NCBI GenBank assembly: GCA_964586765.1
Contig: CAZPHN010000008.1
Location: forward strand, 14,278 to 78,277
Direction: 5' to 3'
Origin: UBA3263 sp964586765
GTDB taxonomy: Bacteria > Bacteroidota > Bacteroidia > Bacteroidales > Muribaculaceae
Length of the DNA stretch: 64,000 nt
Shown: positions 1-7,729 of the stretch, piece after piece
Position numbering within the stretch: the stretch's first letter is position 1
How the letters are laid out: the number at the start of each line of letters is the position of its first letter
Notes under the pieces: generated by a model
The model's database searches: none
Told to the model about the DNA's origin: nothing
The model's input: only the letters and a program-made list of their open reading frames with translations
Made by a program: the position numbers and the translations under genes

Positions 1-782
1 TTAACAAAATGAACATTTTTAATATTGTCAAATCGTTCATGAAGGAGATTCTCCAACGCTCCACTTCCTGCAAAAGTCACACGTACATCAGGATGGCGTT
101 CGAGAATCTGTGGTAGTATATCCGCAAATAATAAAGTTCCGCGATAATCTACAAATCTACGTGCAAATACGATATCATGAATGCCATTAAAGCTTTTTAA
201 TTTCTCATCTAACTCATCGGCAGATAAAGCCTTACTAGCATAATTGGGTATAATGGTAATTTTCTCGTTCGCTCTAATAGTCCCAATGGTTCGATACCAG
301 TTGTAGTAATTATAGTCTACGCATACTGTATGCTTTGATTGCGATAAACGTTTGATATTTTTTAGACATCTAAGACATTTATTAATAAACTGCAACCACC
401 TTGTTTTCCCCCAGAAACCATGTATCATGTCACCGGGTATATCAAAGGCTATTCCATGTTGAATCTGAACCCCTTTTACATTTTTCATATTAATCTTCAT
501 CTGGTCAGTAGATAAAATGTAAAATGCTTCTGGATTCTTTTTAACTACATCATCAAAAACACTTTGCTGACTCCTTTTAGGTACTATATTACAGACCCTA
601 AATTCACCAAGCTCCTTTGTAATATTATCCGGAAAACGCGGATTTAATTGGAAAACTGTGACTTGATGATTCATCGAGACACATAACTGTGCTAAATCTC
701 TTATATAAGTTTGAAGTCCTCCAACTTCAACTTTATCTAAGGCAAAATCAAAAAAGTTCGAGGCAAATATAATAATCTGCAT
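1..782 (-). CDS. Glycosyltransferase, GT4-like (C-terminus cut by window edge)
   Basis: The reading frame opens at an ATG at 780-782 and runs without a stop off the left edge, so about 260 residues of the N-terminal part are visible. The N-terminus (MQIIIFAS, then a Gly-Gly-rich VEVGGLQTY stretch) is typical of the donor-independent N-terminal Rossmann domain of GT-B glycosyltransferases of family GT4. Later segments (IVFARRFVDYRGT, then VTFAGSG) match the start of the C-terminal nucleotide-sugar-binding domain. It lies 14 bases after the epimerase gene in the same direction, in a polysaccharide operon, so it probably transfers a sugar to a lipid-linked repeat unit at the inner membrane. Donor and acceptor cannot be told. 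Confidence 0.8.
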   Translation of the reverse strand, partial: MQIIIFASNFFDFALDKVEVGGLQTYIRDLAQLCVSMNHQVTVFQLNPRFPDNITKELGEFRVCNIVPKRSQQSVFDDVVKKNPEAFYILSTDQMKINMKNVKGVQIQHGIAFDIPGDMIHGFWGKTRWLQFINKCLRCLKNIKRLSQSKHTVCVDYNYYNWYRTIGTIRANEKITIIPNYASKALSADELDEKLKSFNGIHDIVFARRFVDYRGTLLFADILPQILERHPDVRVTFAGSGALENLLHERFDNIKNVHFV

Positions 783-796
783 AGCTAAAACATAAT

Positions 797-1939
797 TTAA
801 ACAAGACAGTTAACGATACGATTACAAGCCATACCGTCACCGTATGGATTCTGTGCAAGTGACATCGCTGAATAATAATCAACATCCTCAAGGAGTTTTG
901 AAACTTCAGAAACTATTCTGTCGTAATCAGTTCCTACCAGTTTAACTGTTCCAGCTTTAAGAGCCTCTGGACGCTCTGTCGTATCTCGCATAACCAATAC
1001 GGGTTTTCCCAGTCCCGGAGCTTCCTCCTGAATACCTCCGCTATCCGTCAAAACAATCGTTGACTTCTCCATAAGGAATACAAAACTCAAATACTCCAAA
1101 GGCTCTATAAAAAACATGTTAGACTGCTTATTATGGTCGCCTCCAAAAATTTCATGTATTGGTTTACGCACATTGGGATTCATATGCATAGGATATATAA
1201 AATCAACCTCCGGATATTTTTCTGAAAGTGATTTAATTGCCTTACACATAGAAAGAAATCCATCGCCAAAATTCTCACGTCTATGACCTGTTATGAGAAC
1301 AATCTTTCGGTTGCGATTAGTATCATATCCGGATTGCAATACACTATCTTTGACTCTCTCTAATAGTATTGGGTCACCTTTTATCTTGTCAATAACCCAG
1401 TATAGTGCATCTATAACGGTATTCCCGGTAATAAAAATCGTAGATGAATCAACACCCTCATTTATAAGATTTTCTCTGCTCAACTGAGTTGGAGCAAAAT
1501 TATAGGCAGCAATTCGAGTGGTAATTTGTCTATTCACTTCTTCGGGCCATGGTGAATAAATATTATGCGTTCGCAATCCAGCCTCAACATGTCCCACAGG
1601 TATCTGCTGGTAGAAAGCCGCAAGAGCCGCTGCAGTTGATGTGGTTGTATCTCCATGTACCAAAACCAAATCCGGCTGAACATCCCGAAGGACATCTCGC
1701 ATACCAATTAACACGCGAGACGTAACATCATATAAATCTTGTCCATCCTTCATGATATTCAAATCATAATCCGGCTTTATATCAAATAGACTGAGGACTT
1801 GATCCAACATCTGTCGATGTTGTCCCGTCACACATACAATCGTATTGAAATCAGAATCTCGTTTCTGAAATTCTTTAACAAGGGGAGCCATTTTAATTGC
1901 TTCTGGACGCGTACCAAAAACTAACATCACCTTTTTCAT
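797..1939 (-). CDS. wecB: UDP-N-acetylglucosamine 2-epimerase (non-hydrolysing)
   Basis: This enzyme interconverts UDP-GlcNAc and UDP-ManNAc, the precursor of ManNAc or ManNAcA in surface polysaccharides. The 380-residue protein starts with MKKVMLVFGTRPEAIKMAPL, the family signature, which is why I choose the ATG at 1937-1939 rather than an upstream in-frame start that adds 18 unrelated residues. Further signatures are HVEAGLRTHN near the middle, EEVNRQ shortly after, and DSGGIQEEAPGLGKPVLV with TERPEA near the end, which line the UDP-sugar site. Length matches bacterial WecB/MnaA. It sits between the flippase and the glycosyltransferase in one minus-strand operon, which points to a ManNAc-containing capsule or exopolysaccharide. 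Confidence 0.95.
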   Translation of the reverse strand: MKKVMLVFGTRPEAIKMAPLVKEFQKRDSDFNTIVCVTGQHRQMLDQVLSLFDIKPDYDLNIMKDGQDLYDVTSRVLIGMRDVLRDVQPDLVLVHGDTTTSTAAALAAFYQQIPVGHVEAGLRTHNIYSPWPEEVNRQITTRIAAYNFAPTQLSRENLINEGVDSSTIFITGNTVIDALYWVIDKIKGDPILLERVKDSVLQSGYDTNRNRKIVLITGHRRENFGDGFLSMCKAIKSLSEKYPEVDFIYPMHMNPNVRKPIHEIFGGDHNKQSNMFFIEPLEYLSFVFLMEKSTIVLTDSGGIQEEAPGLGKPVLVMRDTTERPEALKAGTVKLVGTDYDRIVSEVSKLLEDVDYYSAMSLAQNPYGDGMACNRIVNCLV

Positions 1940-2002
1940 ATACTCATGGTATAAAATAAGTTGGACATATTTAATTACATTCGAACATCTCAAAAAAAAT
2001 GA

Positions 2003-3457
2003 CTATGTACGAAAGGAAAATCTATTGTTTAAATTTAATTTATTAAGAAAATACTTATATATTTCAAAATTATACTTATGCGATAACAAAATATATAGTG
2101 TTAGTCCTATACCATATTGCATTAATAGTATAAACACAGGATGGATTGACAATAAACATATTGGGTACACAATAGCAGACACTATTAACGCAATAATTAA
2201 TGACGGAGCAAAATCTTCAATCTGAGCCTTAAATCCATATCCTAAAAACTTGCGGTTAGGATTCATATTTATATACAACGCAATAAGTGATGCTAAAACT
2301 CGACCGGCCGCCATTATATAGATATTAAACCAAATTGTAAGGAATAAAATCACTAATTCTACAACTTTTTTCTTAATTTCACAATACATAAAAATATCGC
2401 TACGTCCTAAAGCATTTATGGCTTGCAAGTTAGTAACATGTATTGGATAAAAAGCATATAGTACAGCAGATAATTGTAGAAAAGGAACAGCCATCAACCA
2501 CCTATCCTTTAATAGGAAAAGAATTAAAGGATCCGCAGATGCACATAATAGAAACATTAGAGGAAACAATATGAAACTGCTCATACGAACCGAACTTCGC
2601 ATTGTCTGTTTTAATTGCTCTTGGTTGTCCTGCATCTTAGACATAACCGGCAATAAAACACTCTGAACAGCTACGGTCATAGCATTTGAAGCTGCAGAAG
2701 GCACGCGATTGCCATTTTCATAGTATCCCAACCACTCTTTAGAATACCTTTTACCTATTACAAGAGCATATAAATCCGTGAATATAATTGATATAAAATT
2801 GGCAACCATTAGTTTTGAGCCAAAAGAGAAATGACCCTTTAAGACCGAGAAACTAAATAATAGTTTTGGCAACCAAGGATTAAGTACATATAAAATTATA
2901 CTTGAAACAACAATATTAATAACATAATTTGCTATCAATGCCCATACTCCAAATCCATGTAATGCCATATATATAGCAACTGCTGCCGCAACAATTATGC
3001 CACCTAAACTACTATAAAAATTTAGCTTAAAGTTTAAATTGCGTGAAATCAGTGCTAACTGAACAGAATTAAAAGCACCTAATAATAAAACAAACGAGCT
3101 TACTCTTAAATAATTAATAATACTTTCATCGGCATAAAACTGAGCAATATAAGGAGAAGCAATCCATATTATCCCAATTAAAAAACCGCCCATAAACAAA
3201 GAGGCATAAAATACCGATGAAATATCAATCTCGTTAATCTGCTTTTTCTGTATTAAAGCTGATGGTAAACCACTCTGAACAAAAACATTCGCTAAATTAA
3301 TAAATACGATAACAATAGCCAACGTTCCATAGTCGTTTGGAGTTAACAAACGAGCTAAAACAATTTGTGTAACAAATTGAAAAACTTGAACACTGCCACG
3401 CTCCCCTAACTTCCACAACATATTAGAGAGAACACTTCCTGAACCAGACTTAGCCAT
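2003..3457 (-). CDS. Wzx-type polysaccharide flippase (MOP superfamily)
   Basis: About 484 residues, almost entirely hydrophobic with roughly 12-14 predicted membrane spans. The N-terminal segment (LWKLGERGSVQVFQFVTQ, then LARLLTPNDYG) is the hallmark of the oligosaccharide flippase family close to WzxC. It would move undecaprenyl-linked repeat units across the inner membrane for polymerisation. I take the ATG at 3455-3457, five bases after the stop of the upstream antiterminator-like gene; the longer frame would overlap that gene and add a non-membrane Arg/Pro-rich stretch. Base composition is visibly more AT-rich than in the genes to the right, a usual sign of an exchangeable polysaccharide locus. 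Confidence 0.92.
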   Translation of the reverse strand: MAKSGSGSVLSNMLWKLGERGSVQVFQFVTQIVLARLLTPNDYGTLAIVIVFINLANVFVQSGLPSALIQKKQINEIDISSVFYASLFMGGFLIGIIWIASPYIAQFYADESIINYLRVSSFVLLLGAFNSVQLALISRNLNFKLNFYSSLGGIIVAAAVAIYMALHGFGVWALIANYVINIVVSSIILYVLNPWLPKLLFSFSVLKGHFSFGSKLMVANFISIIFTDLYALVIGKRYSKEWLGYYENGNRVPSAASNAMTVAVQSVLLPVMSKMQDNQEQLKQTMRSSVRMSSFILFPLMFLLCASADPLILFLLKDRWLMAVPFLQLSAVLYAFYPIHVTNLQAINALGRSDIFMYCEIKKKVVELVILFLTIWFNIYIMAAGRVLASLIALYINMNPNRKFLGYGFKAQIEDFAPSLIIALIVSAIVYPICLLSIHPVFILLMQYGIGLTLYILLSHKYNFEIYKYFLNKLNLNNRFSFRT

Positions 3458-3462
3458 ATAAC

Positions 3463-4803
3463 TCAAACATTTTCGTAGAGGAGGCGGGGATCGGCGTCTA
3501 TGTGCCATTCGATGCCGTTGAGGGCGGGGAGGAGGAGGCGGTAGACTGTCGGGGCGACGGATTGGATTTTTGCTGTGAGTCCGCGGAAGTCACCGCCGAT
3601 GAATTCAACCGTGTCGCCCGGCTTGAAGTCCTTGTTAGCAGATTTATCGCTTTCAGAGCTGAATACGCCAACGGCAAGCTGAAATTCTTTCATCTGTGCA
3701 GAGGGAATTACGGCATATGGTGCAGAGGGAGAGTCGCTTAATCTGTAAACCCATGCAAGCGAACCAATGCGCTGAAAAAGCTCCGGAACGTCGGTGATGT
3801 TAGCGCGGAAAAACACCAGTCCGGGAATTACAGGCTTATCATCAAAAGATAGCCGAGAACCGTTACGTCGAGCCACTTTTCGGAAGGGGTAGTAAACCGA
3901 ATCAGCTTTCAGCTGACTAAGGGACATCATATCCTCAAATTTTGCTCCGGGGCGGAGTTGCATAGCCATCCAACGCACAGGATTGTCAATCATTGCATCC
4001 GCAACCTGTCCGATTATATCTCTGCGTTCTTCTTCGGCAAGGTCAGCGGGTTCAATAAGTCCAAAGAATGGCATTTCGGCAGGGACATGACCGAGAATTG
4101 CAAGAATAGCGCGCGCGTCAATGCCCTGATGAAGTGCCGCCGCAGCCCATAATGCATCAGCACTAATCTTCAGTCCCGATGCAGACAGGACGGACTGCAT
4201 TCTGAGGTCAACCTCGCGCACAACTGCCACTATGGTCAGGTCTCCGCGACGTAAAGGGAACAGATAGCTCGCCCGAGGGCGCGCATAGTGTTTTTTTATT
4301 TCTTCAAGGGCAGGAATATCAGCGCGAAAATCGTTACGTCTCAGTTCAACCACTCCTTTAGCAGTAAGTCCACCACCCAATAGAGCATAAAGGACAATAT
4401 TCTCGCTTAACGAGTTGGACTGAACACGGTCAACCAAGGAGCGGACAAATTGCTGCAAAGCATTATAATCAAATCGCTCAACGGATTCAACGCCCGACAG
4501 CGAATTAAGCCGCAATCCGACATTAGCAAAGGTATCAGTAGGCTCTGCCAGCCCTGCAGCAACAGCATCAGTATAGATAGCAGACAGAACTTTAAGATAG
4601 TAGGCTATGGTTTTTAAAGTATAACCCTCATATGCCATCTTAATTATCCATCCGGCTAAAAAATCGTAAGAAATATCACCAAAATCAGAGAATTTGTCGC
4701 CGCAAAGCCTCAAAAAAACATTCACTACCTGCCTGCGCGCACTTTTTGAGCTTGCTGACACGGGAATGTCTATCGCAGAACGGAGGAATGCAGTAGGAGA
4801 CAT
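3463..4803 (-). CDS. Fusion: inactive tyrosine-recombinase fold + NusG/UpxY-like antiterminator
   Basis: First gene of the polysaccharide operon. Numbering from the ATG at 4801-4803 is 11 lower than from a possible GTG start at 4834-4836; positions here use the GTG. Residues 25-110 resemble the helical core-binding domain of phage-type integrases (ISYDFL, LKTIAYYLKVL). Residues 120-275 resemble the catalytic domain, with the conserved LGH at 248-250. Catalytic residues are lost: GLT (157-158) replaces GLR, SADALW replaces HxLR, and PFF (256-258) has no Tyr. Residues 286-395 look like an NGN domain (RWMAMQL, then YYPFRKV and PGLVFF), and 403-436 like a KOW motif (FKPGDTVEFIGGDFRGL), as in NusG paralogues such as Bacteroides UpxY. 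By family knowledge, UpxY proteins let RNA polymerase read through long capsule operons. The recombinase part may bind DNA without cutting it, which is inference. Confidence 0.8.
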   Translation of the reverse strand: MSPTAFLRSAIDIPVSASSKSARRQVVNVFLRLCGDKFSDFGDISYDFLAGWIIKMAYEGYTLKTIAYYLKVLSAIYTDAVAAGLAEPTDTFANVGLRLNSLSGVESVERFDYNALQQFVRSLVDRVQSNSLSENIVLYALLGGGLTAKGVVELRRNDFRADIPALEEIKKHYARPRASYLFPLRRGDLTIVAVVREVDLRMQSVLSASGLKISADALWAAAALHQGIDARAILAILGHVPAEMPFFGLIEPADLAEEERRDIIGQVADAMIDNPVRWMAMQLRPGAKFEDMMSLSQLKADSVYYPFRKVARRNGSRLSFDDKPVIPGLVFFRANITDVPELFQRIGSLAWVYRLSDSPSAPYAVIPSAQMKEFQLAVGVFSSESDKSANKDFKPGDTVEFIGGDFRGLTAKIQSVAPTVYRLLLPALNGIEWHIDADPRLLYENV

Positions 4804-4965
4804 TTCGGTAACTATTTGCTTATATGCATTGTGCACAATTCTTTCGCAGTTAATAAAACTCTCTGCTTTTACAATTATTTATTTCCCTCCACAATCTCTG
4901 TCATAGACCGCAGAAGGTAAACATTAGATACACTTTCCTGTTGAAAGACAATGTGATGCATCAAA

Positions 4966-5012
4966 ACAAAATTAGTCTGCTCGACCGCCCCGAGGGCTTA
5001 TCGGGCAGACTA
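4966..5012 (-). promoter_or_regulatory. 5' leader hairpin with U-rich tail (attenuator-like)
   Basis: On the minus strand the predicted transcript starts near 5012. Bases 5005-5012 pair perfectly with 4973-4980 (8 bp, TAGTCTGC type), with an inner 4-bp stem (5001-5004 with 4990-4993). The stem is followed by a U-rich stretch (AATTTTGTTTTG). A GC-containing hairpin plus U-rich tail about 40 nucleotides from the start looks like an intrinsic terminator, a plausible target for the NusG-like product of this operon. The rest of the roughly 200-base leader down to 4804 shows no other clear element. Confidence 0.55.
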
Positions 5013-5017
5013 CACTG

Positions 5018-5049
5018 CAAATTTAAATATTATTTTCGTAAAAACCAAA
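5018..5049 (-). promoter_or_regulatory. Promoter of the polysaccharide operon
   Basis: Minus strand: TTTG at 5046-5049, a 20-base spacer, then TAAATTTG at 5018-5025, which fits the Bacteroidetes -33/-7 consensus (TTTG, TAnnTTTG). Predicted start of transcription is about 5012, right at the base of the leader hairpin. Confidence 0.75.
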
Positions 5050-5058
5050 TCAAACCGT

Positions 5059-5093
5059 AATGAGCTTTCGCCAAAAGTAAGCGAAAGCTCATT
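5059..5093 (-). terminator. Terminator hairpin after psd-pssA-DUF4834
   Basis: A perfect 13-bp inverted repeat (5059-5071 with 5081-5093) with a 9-base loop lies 6 bases after the stop of the DUF4834 gene. On the minus strand it is followed by a T-rich but interrupted tract. It separates this operon from the polysaccharide promoter. Confidence 0.75.
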
Positions 5094-5099
5094 GGATTT

Positions 5100-5405
5100 T
5101 CAGGGGAGGTCTTCCCATTGGACGTCGGTTATCTGCTGTTCGGTGCGGATGGTTGTCTCAGGTCCTTCGACGGTCTGGCGAGTGGTTGTTTCAGTCGTTT
5201 CTGTAAATTCGACATATTCGCCTACGGAAGGGTCAATTTTTTTTGCATGACGCTGAGGCGGCTCAGGCTTCCTCCTGCGCTGCTGCTGAGACTGCTGGCG
5301 CGGGTCAAAGCCAAACATGCTGCGCATTTTTCGACGCAATAAGTATGGCAGCAGATAATTCCACGCCAAAACGCCCAAAAAGATTATGAGGAGAAATGTT
5401 ATCAT
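5100..5405 (-). CDS. DUF4834-type small membrane protein
   Basis: A 101-residue protein: one N-terminal membrane span (residues 1-22), a basic cluster (LLRRKMRSMFGF), a Gln/Arg/Pro-rich linker and an acidic Thr/Glu-rich tail ending VQWEDLP. This layout matches the DUF4834 family of Bacteroidales, which is commonly found next to pssA. The gene follows pssA by 15 bases and ends at the terminator hairpin, so it is the last gene of the phospholipid operon. Function is not known; the location suggests a role linked to the envelope or lipid synthesis, but nothing in the sequence shows a catalytic site. Confidence 0.7.
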   Translation of the reverse strand: MITFLLIIFLGVLAWNYLLPYLLRRKMRSMFGFDPRQQSQQQRRRKPEPPQRHAKKIDPSVGEYVEFTETTETTTRQTVEGPETTIRTEQQITDVQWEDLP

Positions 5406-5420
5406 CGCGGCTATCGAAAC

Positions 5421-6086
5421 TTATTTGCGCAAAGTAGAGAATGCGCCAATCATCAGATAGCAAGCAATGACTACCGACAGACCGGGAACTCCAAGCAGAG
5501 CGACAAGTGCAACAGTTAGAATAATCAGGAAGAAACGCACACGGTTTTCGCCCTGAAACTTAAAGTCATGAAATTTAAGTGAGGGGAGATTAACCGGAGC
5601 AAGCATGGAGAGCGCAACGGCGATGACTACGATGGTCCAAACAATCGGGTCAGCCGACTGAGGATATTGCCCCCAGAACGCACTTGCTCCAATCCAGAAA
5701 AGTGCGTTTGCAGGAATAGGCAATCCGATAAACGAGGATGTCTGGCGGGTGTCGACATTAAACTTGGCAAGCCGCAATGCGCCACATACCGGAATTGCGA
5801 TAGCAGCCAGATTATACGGTGCCGGCAGCTGACAATAAACTATCAGACCCGGAGCTACTCCGAAGCTTACCAAATCACTGAGCGAGTCAAGCTCCGCGCC
5901 AATTTCAGAATATGCACCGATGGCTCGCGCAACCGCCCCGTCGAGAAAATCAAACACGGCAGCCGCACATATGGCAATTGACGCATAGCCATATAGTCCG
6001 TTAAAGGCAAGAACCAAAGCTACACAGCCGCTGACAAGGTTCATGCATGTGATGGCATTAGGAAGCCAACTGAAATACTTCTTCAT
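5421..6086 (-). CDS. pssA: CDP-diacylglycerol--serine O-phosphatidyltransferase
   Basis: Makes phosphatidylserine from CDP-diacylglycerol and serine in the inner membrane, the first step to phosphatidylethanolamine. The 221-residue protein has several membrane spans and the CDP-alcohol phosphotransferase signature with all three aspartates: DGAVARAIGAYSEIGAELD followed by SLSD (residues about 48-70). N-terminus MKKYFSWLPNAITCMNLVSG is typical of the Bacillus-type PssA subclass. It starts 5 bases after psd, whose product decarboxylates the PssA product, so the two are almost certainly co-transcribed. Confidence 0.95.
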   Translation of the reverse strand: MKKYFSWLPNAITCMNLVSGCVALVLAFNGLYGYASIAICAAAVFDFLDGAVARAIGAYSEIGAELDSLSDLVSFGVAPGLIVYCQLPAPYNLAAIAIPVCGALRLAKFNVDTRQTSSFIGLPIPANALFWIGASAFWGQYPQSADPIVWTIVVIAVALSMLAPVNLPSLKFHDFKFQGENRVRFFLIILTVALVALLGVPGLSVVIACYLMIGAFSTLRK

Positions 6087-6091
6087 CGCAA

Positions 6092-6811
6092 TTATTCCTC
6101 TTTATTAGATGATAAAGTCTGGGCTGCCGGGCGCAAACGCGCGATTTCCGTAACGCCACCAACCGTTTTCTTGCCAATCTGAGTATAAATCTCCGTTCCG
6201 AGCGGTAGGTAAATGTCAACGCGCGAACCGAACTTAATGAAACCCATATGGTCCTCAATATTGGCCTCCATCCCGGGCTCGGCATAAGTCACGATTCGAC
6301 GCGCCATTGCTCCGGCAATCTGACGCACAAGGATATCCTGATCGTCATCCGTGCGGATAACTATAGTCGAGCGTTCGTTTTCGGTACTCGATTTAGGAAG
6401 CCATGCGCTCAGGAACCGACCCTTATGGTGAGTAGTATAGATTACTTCGCCATTAACGGGAAACCAGTTGGCGTGAACATCAAACGGAGTCATAAAAACG
6501 CTTATCTGAATGCAATTTTTCTTCAAATACTCAGGCTCATATACCTCCTCAAGAGCAACCACGGTACCATCGACGGAACTTACCACAACATTTTCAATAT
6601 TGCCGGTAAAACGTCGTTTTGGTGACCGGAAAAAGTTGACTAACAGAAGATAAAGCACTCCGGTAACAACTGTCGTCGCAATACCCCATGGTTTGGAAAG
6701 CGACCATACAAGGGTATTAAGTATAAGGAGAATTATAAGTGTTACCACAAGGATATCGGTACCCTCGCGATGAATCTTAACTCGTTTTAGCTTCTTGCGC
6801 AACTTAGCCAT
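6092..6811 (-). CDS. psd: Phosphatidylserine decarboxylase proenzyme
   Basis: Converts phosphatidylserine to phosphatidylethanolamine using a pyruvoyl group. The 239-residue protein has two N-terminal membrane spans (about 20-58), the VDG motif at 80-82 and His113 in PFDVHANWFPV. The self-cleavage site is FGS (194-196) in KFGSRVD; Ser196 would become the pyruvoyl residue. This short form is usual in Bacteroidetes. It is the first gene of the psd-pssA-DUF4834 operon, with a promoter-like box at 6839-6846. Confidence 0.94.
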   Translation of the reverse strand: MAKLRKKLKRVKIHREGTDILVVTLIILLILNTLVWSLSKPWGIATTVVTGVLYLLLVNFFRSPKRRFTGNIENVVVSSVDGTVVALEEVYEPEYLKKNCIQISVFMTPFDVHANWFPVNGEVIYTTHHKGRFLSAWLPKSSTENERSTIVIRTDDDQDILVRQIAGAMARRIVTYAEPGMEANIEDHMGFIKFGSRVDIYLPLGTEIYTQIGKKTVGGVTEIARLRPAAQTLSSNKEE

Positions 6812-6838
6812 TTTTCAAGCAATATGATAAATAATGTG

Positions 6839-6846
6839 CAAAGTTA
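6839..6846 (-). promoter_or_regulatory. -7 box of the psd operon
   Basis: TAACTTTG on the minus strand, 28 bases before the psd start. A TTTG lies upstream but at a spacing longer than the usual 19-21, so only the -7 element is convincing. Confidence 0.5.
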
Positions 6847-6889
6847 CGAAAAAAATGCATAAAATTAAACACAAATGCAAAAAAATGTG

Positions 6890-6897
6890 TAACTTTG
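6890..6897 (+). promoter_or_regulatory. -7 box of tRNA-Arg(CCT)
   Basis: TAACTTTG on the plus strand, 19 bases before the mature tRNA 5' end; no clear TTTG at -33. Confidence 0.5.
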
Positions 6898-6916
6898 CAC
6901 CATAAAAACCGTATCC

Positions 6917-6988
6917 GGACCTGTAGTTCAACGGATAGAATAGAGGTTTCCTAAACCTTAGATAGGGGTTCGATTCCCCTCGGGTCTA
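6917..6988 (+). tRNA. tRNA-Arg (anticodon CCT)
   Basis: A 72-base cloverleaf. Acceptor GGACCTG pairs with CGGGTCT (G-U at the end pair), D arm GTTC/GAAT, anticodon arm GAGGT-TTCCTAA-ACCTT with anticodon CCT, T arm AGGGG-TTCGATT-CCCCT, discriminator A. CCA is not fully encoded. It lies convergent to truA, whose stop is 12 bases away. No integrase or attachment duplication is seen next to it. Confidence 0.95.
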
Positions 6989-7000
6989 CAAAGATGAGTC

Positions 7001-7729
7001 TCAATAGGGATATGTAACCGAATGGAGATAGAGGGCATGAGGAGGCATGGAAGTGCCGGCGGCGCAACGATTTTTTGCGGCGATAATTTCAGCAAAATCA
7101 CTTATAGTCATTTTTCCGCGACCTACATCGACAAGTGTGCCGACCACCGCACGCACCATATTGCGCAAAAAACGGTCGGCGGTTATTACAAAAGTCATTC
7201 CTCCTGTTGTCGGGTCCGGAACCCATTCCGCTCTGGTAACATGACAGATGTTTGTCTTTGCATCAGAGTGTAGCTTGGCAAACGACGTGAAATCCTCGAC
7301 CTCAAGCAGTAGCGCAGCCGCCCGGTTCATCGCATCATAATCCAAAGGATGAGGAGTGTACCACGTCAACGGATATAGAAACGGTGATCGCCGCTCCACG
7401 GTCTTATAATGATATGTCCTTGACGTTGCGTCAAACCGCGCGTGAGCATCATCATGAACCTGTCGGATGTCATAGACAACTATATCTTTACCTACCAACG
7501 AATTAACCGAGCGAGGCTGAAGCTGGCGGTCGGCGTCAAAATGCGCAACCATCATCGAAGCATTCACGCCTGCATCAGTGCGTCCTGCCCCGACAATCGA
7601 AGTTGGCTTACGCAGGAGCGTGGTCAGTGCCTGTTCTATAACCTCCTGAACCGACACTGCGCCGGGTTGAATCTGCCATCCGTGAAATGGCACTCCCCGA
7701 TACGCCAACGTCATGAAATAACGCGCCAT
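7001..7729 (-). CDS. truA: tRNA pseudouridine(38-40) synthase
   Basis: Isomerises uridines 38-40 in the tRNA anticodon stem. The 242-residue protein contains the family signature GAGRTDAGVNA with the catalytic Asp at position 52, plus the RNA-binding N-terminus YRGVPFHGWQ. Length is standard. Its ATG overlaps the speA stop by one base (TGATG), so it is translated downstream of speA at the end of the long minus-strand operon that begins near 16941. Confidence 0.95.
   Translation of the reverse strand: MARYFMTLAYRGVPFHGWQIQPGAVSVQEVIEQALTTLLRKPTSIVGAGRTDAGVNASMMVAHFDADRQLQPRSVNSLVGKDIVVYDIRQVHDDAHARFDATSRTYHYKTVERRSPFLYPLTWYTPHPLDYDAMNRAAALLLEVEDFTSFAKLHSDAKTNICHVTRAEWVPDPTTGGMTFVITADRFLRNMVRAVVGTLVDVGRGKMTISDFAEIIAAKNRCAAGTSMPPHALYLHSVTYPY

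Noticed and set aside
3463..4836. Call of an active site-specific integrase
   Set aside because: Catalytic Arg, HxLR and Tyr are not present and an antiterminator domain follows in the same frame.
4967..4974. Second TAATTTTG on the minus strand as an alternative promoter of the polysaccharide operon
   Set aside because: No TTTG or CTTG at the right distance upstream, and it lies in the U-rich tail of the leader hairpin; the box at 5018-5025 has an ideal partner.
6917..6988. tRNA-Arg as an integration site of a mobile element
   Set aside because: No integrase, no repeated tRNA 3' end and no foreign-looking genes on either side.
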